NCBI GenBank assembly: GCA_045123575.1
Contig: JBGVKG010000048.1
Span: 5,788-69,787 of the forward strand
DNA from: SVEL01 sp045123575
GTDB taxonomy: Bacteria; Bacillota; Clostridia; Lachnospirales; Lachnospiraceae
Direction: 5' to 3'
DNA: 64,000 bases
Shown: one piece after another, positions 44,422 through 52,931 of the stretch
How the letters are laid out: each line of letters starts with the position of its first letter
Numbering within the stretch: the stretch's first letter is position 1
Notes under the pieces: generated by a model
What the model was told of the DNA's origin: nothing
What the model saw: only the letters and a program-made list of their open reading frames with translations
Database searches by the model: none
Made by a program: the position numbers and the translations under genes

Positions 44422-45399
44422 CTACTCCTCCCTAATAATTGATGTAACCCTTACCGCATAATTATCATTTGATGAACCCGGTAAGGCCTTAAATTTCTTA
44501 ATATTAGCAACAAATATATCCAGTTCTTTTCCGACTTCCTTATCCAGCTTTATTATATCGCCCTTTTGAAGGTTGACAAAATCATTTACTGTAATAGAAC
44601 TGTTACCAAGAACTGCTCTAATAGGTATCTCCGCCCTACTGATAAGTGCTTCGATAGCCTCCTCGTATGTATTCTCATCCTTTTCTTTCATCGTTGAGAA
44701 CCAATACTTTGTATTTAACTTATCCATAACATCTTCCAATGTAGTAAATGGTAGAAGTATATTCATAAGTCCTTCAACATCACCTATCTTAATAGATAAG
44801 GTAATGATAGAAATCATTTCCTGTGGAGATATGAGCTGTGCAAACTGTGGATTTGTCTCAATTCGCTCCAATCTCGGTGCAATATTTACTACGTTTTGCC
44901 AAGGCTCTCTAAGTAAATCTACACAAATAGAAAGTATTCTTTCTATAATAATAATCTCAATCTCTGAGAAATCTCTCTTCTTTTCCATCGATACGCCTGA
45001 ACCACCAAGCATTCTATCAATGATAGCATATCCTAAATTTGTTCCCAGTTCCATTACAATCTTACCGTTAAGCGGCGTGGCATCCACAATACCTAACAAT
45101 ACAGGATTCGATAATGCGTTAGAGAACTCTGAATATACAACAGCCTCTGAATTGACTACTTCAACTGATACTGTTTTTCTAAGATATGCTGGAAGATTTG
45201 TATATAATAATCTTCCATAATGTTCAAATATAATCTCCAGAGTACGAAGATGCTCTTTGGAGAACTTCGACGGTCTCTTGAAATCGTATATTTTAACCTG
45301 TCTTTCATTATTATTTTTATATTCATCTGCATCTAATTCACCAGTGCTCAGTGCCTTAAGCAGATTGTCTATCTCACTTTGCGACAGAACCTCGCCCAC
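44422..45399 (-). CDS. fliM: Flagellar motor switch protein FliM
   Basis: The 325 residues begin MGEVLSQSEIDNLLKAL, the CheY-P-binding peptide. A CheC-like middle domain (about 45-240) and a C-terminal SpoA domain (about 250-325) follow. The start is a GTG with AAAGGAGG at ideal distance. It lies between fliL and fliY as expected. Confidence 0.97.
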   Translation of the reverse strand: MGEVLSQSEIDNLLKALSTGELDADEYKNNNERQVKIYDFKRPSKFSKEHLRTLEIIFEHYGRLLYTNLPAYLRKTVSVEVVNSEAVVYSEFSNALSNPVLLGIVDATPLNGKIVMELGTNLGYAIIDRMLGGSGVSMEKKRDFSEIEIIIIERILSICVDLLREPWQNVVNIAPRLERIETNPQFAQLISPQEMISIITLSIKIGDVEGLMNILLPFTTLEDVMDKLNTKYWFSTMKEKDENTYEEAIEALISRAEIPIRAVLGNSSITVNDFVNLQKGDIIKLDKEVGKELDIFVANIKKFKALPGSSNDNYAVRVTSIIREE

Positions 45400-45439
45400 A
45401 TCTTCACCTCCTTTATATTCAAAATATTATGAATATTAC

Positions 45440-45952
45440 TTACTGTATAATAAGATCACTAAAACCTACACTGTATATGAACTCTGATTCATCGAACAGA
45501 TTTCTAAGTTCATCTCTAACTGCTATAGCTATCTGTTCCTTGCTTGTTGTAAGTTCTTTTGCTGTATAGTTGTCCATTACATCATTTACACGGCTACGCA
45601 TAAGTTCTGCAAATGTATCCAACTGTGGTGAATATTGATCAAAATCCTCATGCTCCTTGTTAAGAACAAGTGTGAGCTGGAATCTTGCGTGTGCTGCTTT
45701 ACCATCTTCATCTGTCTTAAGACGAATAGTCATTAAATCAGCAAATGAATATGTCTGTGTCTGATCGATACTAATTGTATCACTCTGCTGATCCTTTAAT
45801 TCCTTTTCCAAATCAATAGCCTCTGCAACTTTCTTTACCAACGATGTAGTTGAATTCATAGCTGGTACGATTGCAAATACCAATATGGCTGTTAAAGCTA
45901 CATTTGTGATAACTAAAACTAAAAGTATAAGATTTAGTAGCCCTTTTTTCAT
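45440..45952 (-). CDS. fliL: Flagellar basal body-associated protein FliL
   Basis: The 170 residues have an N-terminal membrane segment (about 4-28) and a periplasmic-type FliL domain ending FSDLIIQ. FliL surrounds and supports the stator units encoded just upstream. The ribosome binding site is AAGGAGG. Confidence 0.92.
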   Translation of the reverse strand: MKKGLLNLILLVLVITNVALTAILVFAIVPAMNSTTSLVKKVAEAIDLEKELKDQQSDTISIDQTQTYSFADLMTIRLKTDEDGKAAHARFQLTLVLNKEHEDFDQYSPQLDTFAELMRSRVNDVMDNYTAKELTTSKEQIAIAVRDELRNLFDESEFIYSVGFSDLIIQ

Positions 45953-45971
45953 AAATGCCTCCTTGGATATG

Positions 45972-46799
45972 TTACTCTGTACTTATAATACTGTATATTC
46001 TTATCTCTACTCTTCTGTTTAGAGCTCTACCTTCCTCTGTATCGTTAGATGCTATAGGTTCTTGTTCTCCTCGACCTGCACATTCCAACTTATCCTGACT
46101 CATATTCTTTGTTGTCACAAGGAACTTGTACACCGAATATGCTCTAGCCTGTGAAAGCTCCATATTGTCCTTATATCTAGAACCCGAACCAACTGGAACG
46201 GTATCTGTAAATCCTTTAATCTCAATCTGATTTTCTTTGTACCTTGTAAGTACATCACCAAGCTTGTCTATAAAACCTTTAGCAGAGTTCTTTATAGCCG
46301 CATTACCAGAGTCAAATAATATGGCACCATTTAATGTTAATGTAACATACTGGGATGTAATATCCATATCTATGAAACCTTCATAATCTCCTGACAACAA
46401 ACCTTCCTTACCCAGTTCATCCTCAAGCTTATCTTTTAACTCACCTGTTGCCTCTGACTGCATCTGGTCATATTTATCTTTAACTTCTTCATTATCCAAT
46501 GTGGTATCATTCTCATCTTCATTTTTACCCATAGATTCTTGATAGTTATCTAACTGCGTCAACTGACTTACGCCACTTGAAACCAAACTTCCATCAATAA
46601 TAGATGGTGAGCCGCTATCAAATATACTGAAGCTAGAGCTCAATGAAGCTGCTATCTCTTCAAACTTTGCAGCATCTACAGATGACATTGAGAACAACAA
46701 TATAAAGAAGCACAAAAGCAAATTCATCAAATCACTAAAAGTCGCCATCCAAGCTGGTGAACCTGTAACTATTATGTCTCCTCCCTTTTTACGAGCCAT
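45972..46799 (-). CDS. motB: Flagellar motor stator protein MotB
   Basis: The 275 residues start with a basic stretch and one membrane segment. The ion-binding Asp23 is in PAWMATFSDLMNLLL. A linker of about 75 residues is followed by an OmpA-like peptidoglycan-binding domain (about 150-270, IEIKGFTDTVPVGSG and LSQARAYSVYKFL). It starts two bases after motA ends. Whether it uses protons or sodium cannot be judged with certainty. Confidence 0.96.
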   Translation of the reverse strand: MARKKGGDIIVTGSPAWMATFSDLMNLLLCFFILLFSMSSVDAAKFEEIAASLSSSFSIFDSGSPSIIDGSLVSSGVSQLTQLDNYQESMGKNEDENDTTLDNEEVKDKYDQMQSEATGELKDKLEDELGKEGLLSGDYEGFIDMDITSQYVTLTLNGAILFDSGNAAIKNSAKGFIDKLGDVLTRYKENQIEIKGFTDTVPVGSGSRYKDNMELSQARAYSVYKFLVTTKNMSQDKLECAGRGEQEPIASNDTEEGRALNRRVEIRIYSIISTE

Positions 46800-46801
46800 A
46801 A

Positions 46802-47599
46802 TTATTCACCACCTTCATTGTTCGCTTCACTAAACTCTTCTCTTTGAGTTGGTGACAAGAACGACTTAAGCTTTTCTTCTATTACTCTTGGGTTTTCACC
46901 TGCCTGTATAGACAAGAGACCTTCAATCATAACTTCCTTAAGCATAACCTCATTACCATTATTTACACCCATCTTCTTTGATACAGGTATAGCAAGCCAG
47001 TTTGCTACAAGCGAACCATACAATGTTGTAAGAAGCGCAACCGCCATGTTAGGTCCGATAGAACTTGGATCATCAAGTGATACGAGCATATTAACCAGAC
47101 CGATAAGGGTACCAATCATACCCCACGCAGGAGCCATAGATGCCATATCATCCCAGAAGCCCATAACTTTCTTATGTCTTGACTCTACACAAGCTAATTC
47201 CGTTTCAAGAATAGCTCTAACCAAATCAGGCTCAGTACCGTCTACAATAAGAAGTATACCTTTCTTCATAAACTGATCATCAAGCTCATTCGCCGCCTCT
47301 TCCAACTGAAGAAGACCTTCTTTTCTAGCTATATTAGACAAATCAATAATCTTCTTTATAACAGAAGCTTCATCAATAGCCTGAGCTTTCATAACCAAAC
47401 CAATACTCTTAAAACCATTTATGTAATCTGACAATGCATTCGATGTTAACAAACCTGTCATCGTTCCACCAAGTGTGATAATAACAGATGGCACGTCACC
47501 GAAATTACCAAGAGCTGGAAGTCCCTGCTCACCACTTATTATACCGAATACTACAACGACAACGCCGGCCAACAGACCAATCAAACTCGCTAAATCCAT
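46802..47599 (-). CDS. motA: Flagellar motor stator protein MotA
   Basis: The 265 residues have four membrane segments and the family motif MASMAPAWGMIGTLIGLVNM, with a charged cytoplasmic loop between segments two and three. It is the first gene of the motA-to-fliA unit with its own sigma-A promoter. In Bacillus motAB lies elsewhere; in many clostridia it is in this position. Confidence 0.96.
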   Translation of the reverse strand: MDLASLIGLLAGVVVVVFGIISGEQGLPALGNFGDVPSVIITLGGTMTGLLTSNALSDYINGFKSIGLVMKAQAIDEASVIKKIIDLSNIARKEGLLQLEEAANELDDQFMKKGILLIVDGTEPDLVRAILETELACVESRHKKVMGFWDDMASMAPAWGMIGTLIGLVNMLVSLDDPSSIGPNMAVALLTTLYGSLVANWLAIPVSKKMGVNNGNEVMLKEVMIEGLLSIQAGENPRVIEEKLKSFLSPTQREEFSEANNEGGE

Positions 47600-47654
47600 T
47601 TATTTTCCACCTACCCTGTTTTCACTACGAATAATTTAAAACATAATCTATATT

Positions 47655-47683
47655 ATAATACCACATTTCTGCCATTTTACCAA
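47655..47683 (-). promoter_or_regulatory. motA: Sigma-A promoter of the motA-fliA unit
   Basis: TTGGTA (47678-47683), 17 bases, then an extended -10 TGG-TATTAT (47655-47660), about 55 bases before the motA start. An AT-rich stretch (about 47690-47740) lies upstream and might act as an UP element. Confidence 0.65.
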
Positions 47684-47755
47684 CAAATTTTGATAAAATT
47701 TTTTAAGTTTTTTTATTTTTTTGACAATATTTATTTTATAGTTACTTATACGTCT

Positions 47756-47810
47756 GAAAAATAGCTAAAGGATGACCCAATTCCCACAGAAAATGAGTCA
47801 TCCTGCTATC
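47756..47810 (-). terminator. Terminator of the fliK-flgE unit
   Basis: The stem ATAGC-AGGATGAC/GTCATCCT-GCTAT has a three-base bulge in the 3' arm and a loop of about 20 bases; TTTTT follows on the transcribed strand. It starts about eight bases after the flgE stop. Confidence 0.75.
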
Positions 47811-47817
47811 TTAAATA

Positions 47818-49155
47818 TTATCTCTTAAGATTTAAAAGTTCTTCAATCATAGTATCTGAAGTTGTTATAACTCTTGAATTAGCCTGATAACCTCTCTGAG
47901 TTACAATCATATTTGTAAACTCTGTTGCCAAGTCTACGTTAGACATTTCTAATACACCGCTAGACATATCATCACCAAATGCTGTAATGTCATTTGTATT
48001 GGCTGTTCCTGAGTTAAGTGTCGCTGCAAAAAGGTTATCTCCAACCTTCTCTAAACCTGCTGCATTAGAGAAACTTGCAACTGCAATCTGTCCAATGATA
48101 AGTGTGTCACCATTATCATATGAAGCTACTACCTTACCATCTGTCTGTATAGCAACTCTAATCATGCTACCAACGCCCTTACCAGCTCCAAGATTGTCGA
48201 TTGTTCCATCTCCTCTTGTAGATACAACTGAATATTTGCTACCATAATTTGTAAGTCCGCCAAGATTTACATTTATTGGCTGAGGGAATGTATCCACTGG
48301 TGTTGTTGTTCCATCCTGTACAAGTGATATTGTAAAATCAGGTGCGCTTACAACAGTACCCTGTGTTGGATCGAAATCTACCTCGATAGATGTATCTCCA
48401 CCATTAAACACAACATCCATAGTATTTACTTCGTCTGTACCGTTAAATATCTTGTTTACTGATAATGTATATCCTGTTGTACTATCTGCATCCTGCTCAA
48501 TTCTAAACTGAACATTGTATGTATTTCCAAGAGAATCATACACATATAAATCAGCTGTCTTATAACCTAAACCATCTGCTGTAAAGTCTTCGTCAGACGA
48601 ATTGATATTTCCTGTAAGTGTAGCACTTGTACTCTGTGCAGGAGCTGTGAGCATATACTCTTCACCGTAAAGTGATATAGGTCTAAGCTCATCTGTCTGT
48701 AAAATAAAATCGCCTGATGCATCTCTAGCAGAAGCATATCCCATTACATATCCACCTGAACCTGTAACAAGATTTCCATATGCATCTACAGTAAAGTTAC
48801 CAGCCTTTGTATAGTACTGAGTACCACTCTGCTGAATAACAAAGAATTCCTGACCATTAATTTTTAAATCAGTATCATTACCTGTAGACTGTGAACCACC
48901 TTCACCCTTAATATTTACAGAAATCTGTGCAACACTTGAACCAAGACCTATCTGCTTAGCATTCTGTCCACCTGTGCTTGTCTCAGCATTAGGGCCAGAT
49001 GCAGACTGTGTTGTCTGATAAAACAATTCTGCAAATGTTGCTCTCTGTGACTTAAATCCAACTGTGTTAACGTTAGCGATATTGTTACCTATAACGTCCA
49101 TGCTTGTCTGATGTACCTTAAGTCCTGATACACCAGAATACAATGATCTCATCAT
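47818..49155 (-). CDS. flgE: Flagellar hook protein FlgE
   Basis: The 445 residues begin MMRSLYSGVSGLKVHQTSMD, with the rod/hook signature IGNNIANVNTVGFKSQ, and end with the matching C-terminal helix NMIVTQRGYQANSRVITTSD. The central domains (about 80-370) are Gly/Thr/Asp-rich. Length suits a clostridial hook protein; FlgG would be about 260. It is the last gene of the fliK unit. The small flbD gene that often follows flgE is absent. Confidence 0.95.
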   Translation of the reverse strand: MMRSLYSGVSGLKVHQTSMDVIGNNIANVNTVGFKSQRATFAELFYQTTQSASGPNAETSTGGQNAKQIGLGSSVAQISVNIKGEGGSQSTGNDTDLKINGQEFFVIQQSGTQYYTKAGNFTVDAYGNLVTGSGGYVMGYASARDASGDFILQTDELRPISLYGEEYMLTAPAQSTSATLTGNINSSDEDFTADGLGYKTADLYVYDSLGNTYNVQFRIEQDADSTTGYTLSVNKIFNGTDEVNTMDVVFNGGDTSIEVDFDPTQGTVVSAPDFTISLVQDGTTTPVDTFPQPINVNLGGLTNYGSKYSVVSTRGDGTIDNLGAGKGVGSMIRVAIQTDGKVVASYDNGDTLIIGQIAVASFSNAAGLEKVGDNLFAATLNSGTANTNDITAFGDDMSSGVLEMSNVDLATEFTNMIVTQRGYQANSRVITTSDTMIEELLNLKR

Positions 49156-49239
49156 AATTAATTGACCTCCTTAGGGAGCCGTCATTTTCCATCTCATCTG
49201 TCAGTCAGAGATGAAGCTTTCCTGCAATAGGTCCAAGCC

Positions 49240-49623
49240 TTATACAATAACGGCACCATCGATGTTTGTAAATACATTTTCTTCGCTTGCACTGCTGTCG
49301 ATTGCTGTAACAACGGTGTTATTTTTCACATTTACTATGAATGCTAGGCCATCCATAAGCATTAGTGACTCACCTATACCTTTTGCATTTGCTTTTCTTG
49401 CACCTGCATTTAGACGTTCAAGCTGTTCTTCAGACAAGCTAATGTTTCTCTCGCTCAATCTTGCATCTGCATGTTTAGAAAATTTGAGTTCTGTTTTCTT
49501 CGACAACAAGACTTCTTGGAACGACAAACCATCACTTGTTTTATTTATCGGTCTGTTTGACTGATTACTTAAGTACTGACCGGTAATTTGTTCAATTGAA
49601 GAGAAATTATTTCTAATATCCAT
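49240..49623 (-). CDS. Flagellar operon protein, TIGR02530 type
   Basis: The 127 residues match the conserved flagellar operon family TIGR02530. Its core is KFSKHADARLSERNISLSEE followed by GLAFIVNVKNNTVVTAIDSS. Function is unsettled; it is found next to flgD and flgE in Firmicutes. No signal peptide, as for exported axial proteins. It starts 31 bases after flgD. Confidence 0.85.
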   Translation of the reverse strand: MDIRNNFSSIEQITGQYLSNQSNRPINKTSDGLSFQEVLLSKKTELKFSKHADARLSERNISLSEEQLERLNAGARKANAKGIGESLMLMDGLAFIVNVKNNTVVTAIDSSASEENVFTNIDGAVIV

Positions 49624-49654
49624 ATTATTATCCCTTCCTTTACTTAAATCAATT

Positions 49655-50194
49655 CTATGCTTCTACTTCCTTGTCAGCTTCCTTATCTGCTTCTCCTCTA
49701 TCTGTCGAACCAGAACCTGTTGTGCCATTTCCACCCTGTGAATTTCCTGCACCACCTATAATATCTGCTATATAGTAATCGTCCGCAACAGAATCAAGAT
49801 CTTCGTAATTGTAAAGTTCTCCGTTTATAGAAAGTTTCGCCTTACCATCAACCATCTGTACATAATCAACCCAACCCTGAACAGTTGTTGTTTTTGAGAT
49901 TCCTTCCGACTTACCAACTTCAACTATAACATACTTTCCAACAAGACCTAATGCATTGCTATTTCCCATTGTTGATGTCATATTCTGTAATTCTTCAAGT
50001 GATGAGAACTGTGCCAACTGAGCTACAAACTCTGAGTTATCCTGTGGCTGTAATGGATCCTGATGCTGAAGCTGTGTTACTAAAAGCTGTAAGAAGGCAT
50101 CCTTACCAAGTGCACTTGTTCCTTTTGTATCTTCCTTTTGATATGTTTCTGTGTAGGTAGATTCAACCTTTCCATTTTCTACTGATATTGCCAT
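49655..50194 (-). CDS. flgD: Hook assembly scaffolding protein FlgD
   Basis: The 179 residues show the conserved N-terminal motif LGKDAFLQLLVTQLQHQDPL followed by QPQDNSEFVAQLAQFSSLEE. A short central domain and a G/N/E-rich tail (GGNGTTGSGSTDRGEADKEA) follow. FlgD caps the growing hook. It lies between fliK and the TIGR02530 gene. Confidence 0.96.
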   Translation of the reverse strand: MAISVENGKVESTYTETYQKEDTKGTSALGKDAFLQLLVTQLQHQDPLQPQDNSEFVAQLAQFSSLEELQNMTSTMGNSNALGLVGKYVIVEVGKSEGISKTTTVQGWVDYVQMVDGKAKLSINGELYNYEDLDSVADDYYIADIIGGAGNSQGGNGTTGSGSTDRGEADKEADKEVEA

Positions 50195-50225
50195 TTTGTC
50201 TCCTTTCTGACCTCTCGGTCTCTTT

Positions 50226-51530
50226 TTATGCGGAGTAAGAAACCGTACTTCCTGTGATTTCCATTATTTTTTGCTGTTCCTCAGCCAACATTTCGTCATC
50301 AGCTTCGCCATATATATTACCTATATTGCGTCGTGATTTTCTACTTTGTGCTGCCTGCTCATCATTGCCTCTCTCTCCCTGCATATTTTGTTCAAATGCA
50401 TGACTAGCTATAGTCACTTCAATGTGTTCAATCTTAAGTCCCTGGTTATTAAGATTGTCCTTCAACAATGTAAGCTGTGTCTCCATTGCTGTCTTTGCAG
50501 CTTCACTTTCTGCAGTTATCTGTGCTGTTACATGCCCATCATGTGTTGAAACTTGTATAAGCACCTTTCCAAGATGTTCTGGATATAACTGCATCTCCAT
50601 AGAGGTAACGTTTTGTTTTACCTGTACCTGAGCCTGCTCAATAACCTGACGAACTATATCATTAGCTTTTGTTTCGCCAACCTTTTGTGTCAAGTCTTCT
50701 GTAAGCTTTGCCGCAAAATCCTGCGGAGATAATAATTGCTTATCAAGATTCAAATCATCATGAATTTCTGTGTCTGCTACCTCTTTACGTTGAAGCAATC
50801 CATCATTATCATCAGCATTACTTTCATTTCCAGTCATTTGCGCATCTGATTGATTTGCCTCCTCCATCTTTGGTAACTCTGAAGTATCATCATCAGATAT
50901 GTCATTTTCAGCCTTTACCGACTGGTCGTCCTTCGCATCCACAAGGCTTTCATCAACTGTTTCAACATTTTCCTCATAAAGCTTTGTATCAAGTTCTTCT
51001 ACCTGTGTATTCACATTTTCCTTGATATCCTCTAACGCCTGCATGATACTTCTTAAGTCCTTTGCAAAATCTTGGTTAGTGAGCATATCACCTTGATTTT
51101 CAACACCTTCAAGTTTCATCAGCAATAAAGGTAGCTCCATTGGATTAAGCAAGTTTTCCTCAGTCATTCCCAACACTTCCATAGCGTTGTTTAACTGTTC
51201 TTCTGAAACATTAAGCTCTGTCATTATAACCTGCTTTATCTGACCTATTATCTCATCAGATATAGCTGCTATCTGCTCATCTGTCAGTTCATCCTCTTTC
51301 TTAACAGGATTCTTTGTATTCGCAGATGTCATTTGGTCTACTTTAGGATTGTCCTGACCACTTTTCTCCACTCTGCCTGTCTCTGTCTTTTCAGATACAC
51401 CGTCGTTTTTCATACTTCGTAACGTATCATCAAAATTTTCAACTTTACCTGTGGACTGACTTGCCTGACCAGTTGATACAGCAGCTTGTGAAAACAGATT
51501 CAATCCGTTTATGCCTGTACTCGTCATCAT
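50226..51530 (-). CDS. fliK: Flagellar hook-length control protein FliK
   Basis: The 434 residues are mostly polar and acidic (about 30-290), as in FliK rulers. The C-terminal domain (about 295-390) has the family motif MEMQLYPEHLGKVLIQVSTH and ends with VTIASHAFEQNM. It measures hook length and triggers the FlhB switch. Two ATG codons start the gene; both suit the site AGGAGG. It is the first gene after a strong terminator and has a sigma-28-like promoter. Confidence 0.9.
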   Translation of the reverse strand: MMTSTGINGLNLFSQAAVSTGQASQSTGKVENFDDTLRSMKNDGVSEKTETGRVEKSGQDNPKVDQMTSANTKNPVKKEDELTDEQIAAISDEIIGQIKQVIMTELNVSEEQLNNAMEVLGMTEENLLNPMELPLLLMKLEGVENQGDMLTNQDFAKDLRSIMQALEDIKENVNTQVEELDTKLYEENVETVDESLVDAKDDQSVKAENDISDDDTSELPKMEEANQSDAQMTGNESNADDNDGLLQRKEVADTEIHDDLNLDKQLLSPQDFAAKLTEDLTQKVGETKANDIVRQVIEQAQVQVKQNVTSMEMQLYPEHLGKVLIQVSTHDGHVTAQITAESEAAKTAMETQLTLLKDNLNNQGLKIEHIEVTIASHAFEQNMQGERGNDEQAAQSRKSRRNIGNIYGEADDEMLAEEQQKIMEITGSTVSYSA

Positions 51531-51563
51531 CTCACCTCCTTTTTATATTTTTCTACAGTATAT

Positions 51564-51591
51564 TCATCGGCTATTACCACCTAAAACTTTA
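51564..51591 (-). promoter_or_regulatory. fliK: Sigma-28 (FliA/SigD)-like promoter of fliK
   Basis: TAAA (51588-51591), 16 bases, GCCGATGA (51564-51571), in the gap between the terminator at 51656-51683 and fliK. Seven of eight -10 bases match GCCGATAA. It lies about 34 bases before the fliK start. Confidence 0.75.
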
Positions 51592-51655
51592 ATAATTTTT
51601 TCAAATTTTTCGTATTTTTTTACACAATCCTTAGCGTGATACCTTTTAGTCTAGC

Positions 51656-51683
51656 AAAAAGACCTGTATCAAACGATACAGGT
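51656..51683 (-). terminator. Terminator of the flgB-MotE/YlxF unit
   Basis: The perfect stem GACCTGTATC/GATACAGGTC (10 pairs) with loop GTTT is followed by TTTTT on the transcribed strand. It lies about 20 bases after the stop of the MotE/YlxF-like gene. Confidence 0.92.
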
Positions 51684-51702
51684 CCACATTACTCTATTAT
51701 AT

Positions 51703-52452
51703 TTATTTTTCTGGTGATAACATTACTGTTATCTTAGCACAGAAAACTGCATCTGTAGTTGACAATGCATTCAATATCTCAGCTCTGTCATCTACTTCCA
51801 TGTTCTGCAATATAGCTACTACTACCTCAAGATTTCCTGTCATTTCATATAATGCTGCAGCCGCCTGCTTTGGCTTCATCTCAGCGTAAACATTTGCCAA
51901 ATCAGCATATCTTTCATCATACATATACTTTTCAAGCACCTGTTTGTAAAGCACCTCTGCATAATCTGGATTTATGGATTCATAGTACTTCTTATACTCC
52001 TCATAAGATAAAGCATTATCACCGAATACTACTTCATCATAGAATTCTTCCTTAAGCTTCTCAAATGCCAATTGACTCTCTTCAAAAGCCTTGAGTCTCT
52101 GTATCTCTGCCTCTAAATCTGCAATAGTTTCTGCATCTGCTGACGCTTCATCCTTAAGAACCTTTATCTGTGACTCCAATTCCTTTATGTAGTTTATAGC
52201 CTCTGCCAAACTCTTATATGGATATTCATCATCTTTAACCTTTTCCGCTGGCAGGATTTCCTTAATAACTGGCACATCCTTAAATATAGGTCTCATGACA
52301 CTACTTCCAAATCCACCTACATCCAATTTAATACACAAGGCAAACAATCCCAACCATAACACTATTATAAGTATAGCTATAATAGCTGTTATAATGGGAT
52401 TACCCTTCTTTTCATCTATTTCATTTAATCCATTTTTCTTTTTCTTTGCCAT
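51703..52452 (-). CDS. MotE/YlxF-like flagellar protein
   Basis: The 249 residues have a basic start (MAKKKKNGL), one membrane segment (about 22-42) and a coiled coil (about 80-125). A C-terminal MgtE-N-like helical domain follows (about 155-240; MKPKQAAAALYEM and MEVDDRAEIL). This is the layout of MotE, a chaperone that stabilises motor proteins, and of YlxF at this place in Bacillus. ATG 52450-52452 is chosen over the frame opening because ACAGGTG precedes it. It overlaps the end of fliJ. Confidence 0.8.
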   Translation of the reverse strand: MAKKKKNGLNEIDEKKGNPIITAIIAILIIVLWLGLFALCIKLDVGGFGSSVMRPIFKDVPVIKEILPAEKVKDDEYPYKSLAEAINYIKELESQIKVLKDEASADAETIADLEAEIQRLKAFEESQLAFEKLKEEFYDEVVFGDNALSYEEYKKYYESINPDYAEVLYKQVLEKYMYDERYADLANVYAEMKPKQAAAALYEMTGNLEVVVAILQNMEVDDRAEILNALSTTDAVFCAKITVMLSPEK

Positions 52453-52457
52453 CTTTA

Positions 52458-52907
52458 TCACCTGTCTTCCGGATTATTGTAGGTAAAGCTCACAAGCTCA
52501 TCTACTTCCTTTTTTTCGCCTTCATTAAGTTCATGCACAAACTCCTCAAAAGCCTTCTCTTTCAAGATTTCCTGGGTCTTTCTCTCCTGCATAACCTTAT
52601 TCAAACGACCTCTAGCTATATCTACGTTTTTTTCCTGATGCTTTATTCTTTGAATCTGACTTTTCTCTTCATCTTTTTTGTATCTTAAAGCTTCATTACA
52701 ACGTTTCCACTCTAGTATATTTATTCCCTTATCCTTTTGCTCTCTAATCAAATCTTGGTATGCCTGTATCTCTCCACGGATAGTTTCAAGCCTTTCCTCT
52801 TCAGTACGAAGTTTCTGCATTTCTAATGCAAATGCCGTCTTTTCCTGCGTCTCTAGCTTATTTTTTATATCCAGAATATTTTGCATCTTGTATATAAACT
52901 TAGCCAT
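52458..52907 (-). CDS. fliJ: Flagellar export chaperone FliJ
   Basis: The 149 residues are almost entirely an antiparallel coiled coil, rich in E, K, Q and R, with the N-terminal FIYKMQNILDIKNKLETQEK typical of FliJ. It acts as the stalk of the FliI ATPase. It follows fliI by 24 bases. Confidence 0.92.
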   Translation of the reverse strand: MAKFIYKMQNILDIKNKLETQEKTAFALEMQKLRTEEERLETIRGEIQAYQDLIREQKDKGINILEWKRCNEALRYKKDEEKSQIQRIKHQEKNVDIARGRLNKVMQERKTQEILKEKAFEEFVHELNEGEKKEVDELVSFTYNNPEDR

Positions 52908-52931
52908 GGATTATACTCCCATTCCTATCTA

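Noticed and set aside
47600..47817. Possible flbD gene between flgE and motA
   Set aside because: No open frame of suitable size or sequence is present; the gap holds only a terminator and the motA promoter.
49540..49552. ACCGATAA inside the TIGR02530 gene as a sigma-28 promoter
   Set aside because: No TAAA lies 15-16 bases upstream and the site is inside a coding region.
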